Source: Candidatus Lloydbacteria bacterium RIFCSPLOWO2_02_FULL_54_12 (lineage in GTDB: Bacteria > Patescibacteriota > Minisyncoccia > Phycocordibacterales > UBA6899). Taken from it: DNA of 31,224 nt. Location of the stretch: positions 3,380-34,603 of the forward strand of contig MHLS01000016.1 in the NCBI GenBank assembly GCA_001819095.1, given 5' to 3'. The position numbers and the translations under genes are program-made. Below, piece after piece: positions 27,910-31,224 of the stretch. Below the pieces are notes generated by a model. That model saw nothing but the letters and a program-made list of their open reading frames with translations, made no database searches and was not told where the DNA came from. Position 1 is the first letter of the stretch; each line of letters opens with the position of its first letter.

Positions 27910-29175
27910 ATGCTCGACATCAAGTTCATCCGGGAGAACCCGGAGCTCATTCGGGAGGCCGCACGGAAAAAACACAGCAAATTCGAGGTGGATGACCTCC
28001 TTCTGCTCGAAGAAAGGCGGCTCGATCTCCTCGCGGAGGTCGAAAAGATGCGCGCCGAACAGAATATTGCCTCGGAGAATATTGCGAAGGCGACCGACCC
28101 CGTGTTACGCCAACAGACGATCGACGAGATGAAAGTACTCAAGGAACGCCTCACAAAAAAAGACGAGGAACTCAAGAAGACGATGGAAGAGTGGCGCGCC
28201 CTCATGCTTTTAGTGCCGAACGTGCCCGATGTCTCGGTGCCCGACGGAGAGAGCGACAAAGATAACCAGTCGGTGAAAACATGGGGGGAGAAGCCGAACT
28301 TCTCGTTCACGCCGAAAGATCACATTGAGATTATGGAGAAACTTGGCATGGTGGATTTTGAGCGCGGCGCGAAAGTGCACGGTTTTCGCGGATACTTCCT
28401 GACCGGAGACGGTGCGCGGCTTTCGTTCGCGATCTGGAATTACGCGATGAATTTTTTCTCGGCGAAAAAATTCACACCGGTCATTCCGCCGGTCATCGTG
28501 CGCAAGGCGAATCTCTACGGCACGGGGCATTTGCCGGGGGACGTCGAGGATTACTATATGACGCAGGACGGTGACGCACTTGCGGGAACGGCGGAGATTC
28601 CCGTCATGGGTCTTCATGCCGATGAGATCTTTGATGAAGGACAGTTGCCCCGCAGATATCTCGGATTCTCGCCGTGTTTCCGGCGCGAGGCGGGGAGCCA
28701 CGGCAAAGACATCAAAGGGCTCATTCGCGTTCACGAGTTCTTCAAACTGGAGCAGGTCATCCTCTGCGAGGCGAATCACGAGACTTCCGTGCGCTTCCAC
28801 GACGAGATTAACAGGAATACCGAGGAGTTCATCGAGTCGCTCGGCATACCGTATCGCACCGTTATCAACTGCGGCGCTGACCTCGGCCAAGGTCAGGTGA
28901 AAAAGTATGACATCGAGCTCTGGGTGCCCAAAGAGAACACCTATCGCGAGATCTCGTCCGCTTCCTATTTTCACGATTTTCAGACGCGACGCTTCAACAT
29001 CCGTTACCGCGACGGAGCGGGGAAGTTGCACTACACCCACTCGCTCAACTCGACGGCGATTCCGACACCGCGCGTTCTCGTTTCCTTGGTCGAGAATTAC
29101 CAAGATGCCGACGGATCGGTGCGTATTCCCGACATATTGCAGCCTTACATGGGAGGAAAGAAGCAAATTGCTTAG
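27910..29175 (+). CDS. serS: Serine--tRNA ligase
   Basis: The protein is 421 aa. The N-terminal coiled-coil arm starts MLDIKFIRENPELIREAARK and extends to about residue 105. The class II core has the TAEIPVMGLH strand, motif 2 (LGFSPCFRREAGSHGKDIKGLIRVHEFFKLEQ) and motif 3 (HSLNSTAIPTPRVLVSLVENYQ). Length is standard. It charges tRNA-Ser and can also supply Ser-tRNA-Sec, though nothing here suggests selenocysteine. ATG 27910 is used; the 22-residue extension from 27844 contains the -10 box. A nested palindrome (29195-29273) lies just after the stop. Confidence 0.96.
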   Translation: MLDIKFIRENPELIREAARKKHSKFEVDDLLLLEERRLDLLAEVEKMRAEQNIASENIAKATDPVLRQQTIDEMKVLKERLTKKDEELKKTMEEWRALMLLVPNVPDVSVPDGESDKDNQSVKTWGEKPNFSFTPKDHIEIMEKLGMVDFERGAKVHGFRGYFLTGDGARLSFAIWNYAMNFFSAKKFTPVIPPVIVRKANLYGTGHLPGDVEDYYMTQDGDALAGTAEIPVMGLHADEIFDEGQLPRRYLGFSPCFRREAGSHGKDIKGLIRVHEFFKLEQVILCEANHETSVRFHDEINRNTEEFIESLGIPYRTVINCGADLGQGQVKKYDIELWVPKENTYREISSASYFHDFQTRRFNIRYRDGAGKLHYTHSLNSTAIPTPRVLVSLVENYQDADGSVRIPDILQPYMGGKKQIA

Positions 29176-29194
29176 TCGAACGCTGGGTCGGAAA

Positions 29195-29273
29195 GTACAA
29201 GGTCCGACGAAACCCCAAGGGCAACCCTTAAAAATTGTTTCCCAAAGGGTTGCCCTTAAACCGGAACTTGTAC
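29195..29273. repeat. Nested palindrome E after serS
   Basis: Outer arms GTACAAGGTCCG and CGGAACTTGTAC enclose a perfect inner inverted repeat AAGGGCAACCCTT / AAGGGTTGCCCTT. The outer bases tie it to the TACAAGG family, while the inside is unrelated to the other copies. Confidence 0.75.
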
Positions 29274-29301
29274 TTTAATCGGGTATTCACATCACGCATC
29301 C

Positions 29302-30147
29302 ATGCCGATCTTCCGAAAGACCATCCGAAGTTCAGCACGTGAGCGCACGCGACGGATCGACCGTGCATTTGAGCGTGTCGCACAGGTGCTCATCATCGCC
29401 AATGTCCTCTTCATGTTTTCGACGTGGCTTTCCGAACGCGAGTCACTCCGCATCTCGGAAGTGGTCGTGGAAGGTACGCTTGCGGTCGACGGCGGCGCCG
29501 CGAAAGAGACCGCGTTGTCGCTCCTCGCGCGCCCGCTCCTCTTTAGGATCGATCGGGACAACTTCCTTCTCTATCCGAAGCGGGCAATCACGTCGGCCAT
29601 CAAGAGCCTCGATGCCCGCGTCAAGGAGGTCGATATCGTGCTTATCGACCGCCGGCGTCTGGTTGCGACGGTTTCCGAATATGCACCCGCACTCCTGTGG
29701 TGTCCTCCGGAGCGTATCTCGGCCACAACGACCGTAACGACAGGATGTTACTTTGCGGACCATGAAGGTCACATCTTTGCTCCCGCTCCCGAATACTCCG
29801 GTAATCCGTTCCTTACCTTTGCAACGACCTATCCGGCGGTAAGCGAGCACTCTTTTCTTGCCGACCTCTCCATTTTACCGACGGACGAATTCTTGAAGAC
29901 GAGCGCCTTTCTTCGTCGGCTTGCCGAGATCGGGCTTATGCCGCGCATCGTAGAGGAGGTCGCTCCGCACGATTTCGTTATCGTGACCGACAGGCCGTGG
30001 ACGATTAGGTGGTCTTCGGCGGGAGACCCCGAGACGGACGCGGAGAATCTCACGCTGGTGCTCGAGCATCTGCCGAAAGACGGTACGGAGCCCGAAGCGG
30101 TCGAAAGCATCGACCTGCGTTTCGGAAACAAAGTGTTTTACAGATAA
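29302..30147 (+). CDS. FtsQ/DivIB-like cell division protein
   Basis: The protein is 281 aa. A basic N-terminus (MPIFRKTIRSSARERTRRIDR) is followed by one membrane helix (about 27-43, AQVLIIANVLFMFSTWL) and a POTRA-like domain: SLRISEVVVEGTLAVDGGAAKETALSLLARPLLFRIDRDNF...VKEVDIVLIDRRRLVATVSEYAPALLWC. The last strand, ESIDLRFGNKVFYR, is typical of FtsQ ends. This topology matches FtsQ/DivIB, which links the early and late divisome outside the membrane. There are no mur or fts genes beside it, so assignment rests on the fold pattern. No Shine-Dalgarno is evident. It lies between palindromes E and F. Confidence 0.75.
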   Translation: MPIFRKTIRSSARERTRRIDRAFERVAQVLIIANVLFMFSTWLSERESLRISEVVVEGTLAVDGGAAKETALSLLARPLLFRIDRDNFLLYPKRAITSAIKSLDARVKEVDIVLIDRRRLVATVSEYAPALLWCPPERISATTTVTTGCYFADHEGHIFAPAPEYSGNPFLTFATTYPAVSEHSFLADLSILPTDEFLKTSAFLRRLAEIGLMPRIVEEVAPHDFVIVTDRPWTIRWSSAGDPETDAENLTLVLEHLPKDGTEPEAVESIDLRFGNKVFYR

Positions 30148-30173
30148 AAATGCCAGAGAGGTTGAAGCGTTAC

Positions 30174-30265
30174 AAAAGTACGAGGTCGGACCCCCGATAA
30201 CATCCGCAGACGGAGTTACGGGGCAGGCTCCAGAGTTAATCCCCAAGGTCCGACCTCGTACTTTT
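30174..30265. repeat. Nested palindrome F / bidirectional terminator
   Basis: A perfect 18-bp outer pair AAAAGTACGAGGTCGGAC / GTCCGACCTCGTACTTTT surrounds a second hairpin with arms CCCCG-TAAC-TCCG (two bulged A) and CGGAGTTACGGGG. After it the sequence AGTTAATCCCCAAGG recalls the loop and right arm of D2. Having A4 at one end and T4 at the other, it can act as a terminator for the ftsQ-like gene. Confidence 0.75.
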
Positions 30266-30302
30266 ACCGTTCGGATGCTTTGTAAAAACGTGTTCCCGGA
30301 GC

Positions 30303-30308
30303 TATACT
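30303..30308 (+). promoter_or_regulatory. -10 box of the 130-aa membrane protein gene
   Basis: TATACT, nine bases before ATG 30318; leaderless or nearly so. Confidence 0.5.
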
Positions 30309-30317
30309 GGGAAAATC

Positions 30318-30710
30318 ATGCAGATTATCGCATTAGCGCGGGATTATCTTCTGTGGCACTACAGCGCGGCCTATCTGGATATCATATACATTGCGAGAAA
30401 CTTTCTCTGGTTCTTCAATCACTTCTTTGCGCTTCTTGATATCTTGAAGAGCCTTTTTTCTCCTTTCAAGCGCCTTAAAGAAGAGCCGGTGAACATCATC
30501 AGGCGCCCTGGAGAGTTTTTCGGCAATCTGTTCGTAAATCTCATCATGCGCATCGTCGGATTCGTTCTGCGCACCATGCTCATTATGGTCGCACTTTCTG
30601 TGTTCGTCGCGGTCGTCGTTTTCTTGATAGCATTCCTCTTTCTCTGGACGGCACTGCCCGCCTTGGTCGTCTATATCTTCATAAGCGGTATTACTTACTT
30701 TTTTACCTGA
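30318..30710 (+). CDS. Small membrane protein, unknown
   Basis: The protein is 130 aa. A hydrophobic N-terminal region (MQIIALARDYLLWHYSAAYLDIIYIARNFLWFFNHFFALLDIL) with a first likely membrane segment is followed by a basic amphipathic loop (KSLFSPFKRLKEEPVNIIRRPGEFFGNLF) and two strong helices (about 74-105 and 108-128). No family is assigned. The stop is three bases before the ATG of the next gene, so the two are probably co-translated and may act together in the membrane. Confidence 0.7.
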   Translation: MQIIALARDYLLWHYSAAYLDIIYIARNFLWFFNHFFALLDILKSLFSPFKRLKEEPVNIIRRPGEFFGNLFVNLIMRIVGFVLRTMLIMVALSVFVAVVVFLIAFLFLWTALPALVVYIFISGITYFFT

Positions 30711-30713
30711 TTG

Positions 30714-31224
30714 ATGTCCGGCTCCGGAGAAAATTTCTTTCGCGACCCCAGTTACCGCTTTCACCGCGGGCTTGTGGTAGAACACATCTTTTCGCGGCAT
30801 TATCGCGCGTGGGTCACGGCGACCACCGGCACGATCGTCCTTGTTTATCTTCTCGCCCTCGCGGAGTCGCGTTACTCGGCCGGTGCCGCGTTCAAAGAAT
30901 ACTTCACGCTTCCCCCCGATACACCCATTGTGAACGGTGTGTTCCTCATTGCACTTGCGGTCTTTCTCCTCATGAAGATGATCAAGTCGTACAGTCGCTC
31001 CTACTATTATTATGTCGAGGGACTGCTTGAGCGGGGGAAGAGTGGTGCACAAACGCCGTACACGACCCCGAATTACGAGGTATGCAATATCTACTACGAG
31101 ACCGAGAACGGAGACCTTTTAAAGGGGTTTGCTCACTCCAAGCAGGGGGGGAAGATTCTGCGGCGGCTCGGAATCGCCGATGAAACGATGCGGCAATATC
31201 TTTCCGAGCGCAAAGGGGTCATCG
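30714..31224 (+). CDS. Membrane protein with possible Clp-N-like domain (partial)
   Basis: Partial: 170 codons are visible before the window ends. The translation begins MSGSGENFFRDPSYRFHRGL, has two membrane helices (about 38-52 and 74-88, VNGVFLIALAVFLLMK), then SYYYYVEGLLERG and a soluble region ending SKQGGKILRRLGIADETMRQ. That last piece resembles the repeat unit of Clp N domains (a leucine-rich helix, then LRRLGI and a second helix). A membrane-anchored ClpC-like ATPase is one guess; the AAA+ part, if any, lies outside. It starts three bases after the preceding stop. Confidence 0.45.
   Translation, partial: MSGSGENFFRDPSYRFHRGLVVEHIFSRHYRAWVTATTGTIVLVYLLALAESRYSAGAAFKEYFTLPPDTPIVNGVFLIALAVFLLMKMIKSYSRSYYYYVEGLLERGKSGAQTPYTTPNYEVCNIYYETENGDLLKGFAHSKQGGKILRRLGIADETMRQYLSERKGVI

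Overview
The window looks like a chromosomal segment of a Parcubacteria-like member of the Patescibacteria (Candidate Phyla Radiation). I infer this from gene content and style: a core of small or minimal housekeeping proteins (a 757-aa SMC-like ATPase, a 485-aa RelA/SpoT homologue with no C-terminal ACT region, a 214-aa TrmD), many lineage-specific short membrane or secreted proteins, the standard genetic code with UGA as stop, and many mRNAs that appear to lack a leader. No rRNA, CRISPR array, prophage or transposase gene is visible.

Layout. 1-2600: a structured non-coding stretch, then a DsrE-like protein, a SHOCT membrane protein, a tiny membrane protein between two direct repeats, and an ASCH-Nudix-unknown operon. 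2600-6200: a YjbQ/UPF0047 protein, a secreted LAS-type peptidase, miaA (-) and a 2-Cys peroxiredoxin. 6250-9240: a large GT-C-like membrane protein (-), tRNA-Leu(CAA) (-) and parB (+). 9240-13420: a RelA/SpoT homologue (-) and topA (-), separated by a 505-bp region with a mobile-looking element, a palindrome and a duplicated topA tail. 13590-19360: a small membrane protein, smc, a two-gene unknown operon (-) containing tandem DUF1653 repeats, a YceB-like membrane protein and a PfkB kinase. 19400-22350: an operon (-) of a small membrane protein, a PH-domain protein and RNase R, joined by ATGA overlaps. 22375-25090: rpsP, an unknown gene, a KhpA-type KH protein and two membrane proteins. 25146-26930: trmD with an unusual leader, a double zinc-ribbon protein and msrB. 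26937-31224: dprA (-), serS, an ftsQ-like gene and two membrane proteins, the last running off the window.

Two expression styles are mixed. Most core genes (miaA, parB, relA, smc, rpsP, serS, dprA) have a -10 box only 6-9 nt before the start codon and no Shine-Dalgarno, so they should be leaderless. Many of the unknown or accessory genes instead have TTGACC/T-type promoters with 16-17-bp spacers, a real leader and a good Shine-Dalgarno.

The most interesting signals are these. (1) The trmD leader: a leaderless 40-codon upstream ORF ends 4 nt before trmD. Its first codons form a 16-bp helix with the trmD start region. It contains two CCC codons, and a +1 frameshift at either enters the open trmD frame, which is the very error TrmD prevents. 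(2) A nested set of small palindromic elements. A 55-59-bp hairpin unit with constant ends (ACCAC...GGTCGC) is inserted at the apex of two larger, unrelated palindromes, each of which has a second copy in the window without the insert. (3) A 158/192-bp element bounded by TTTTAC, one copy of which supplies most of the -35 box of relA. (4) A family of TACAAGG...CCTTGTA palindromes in many intergenic spaces.
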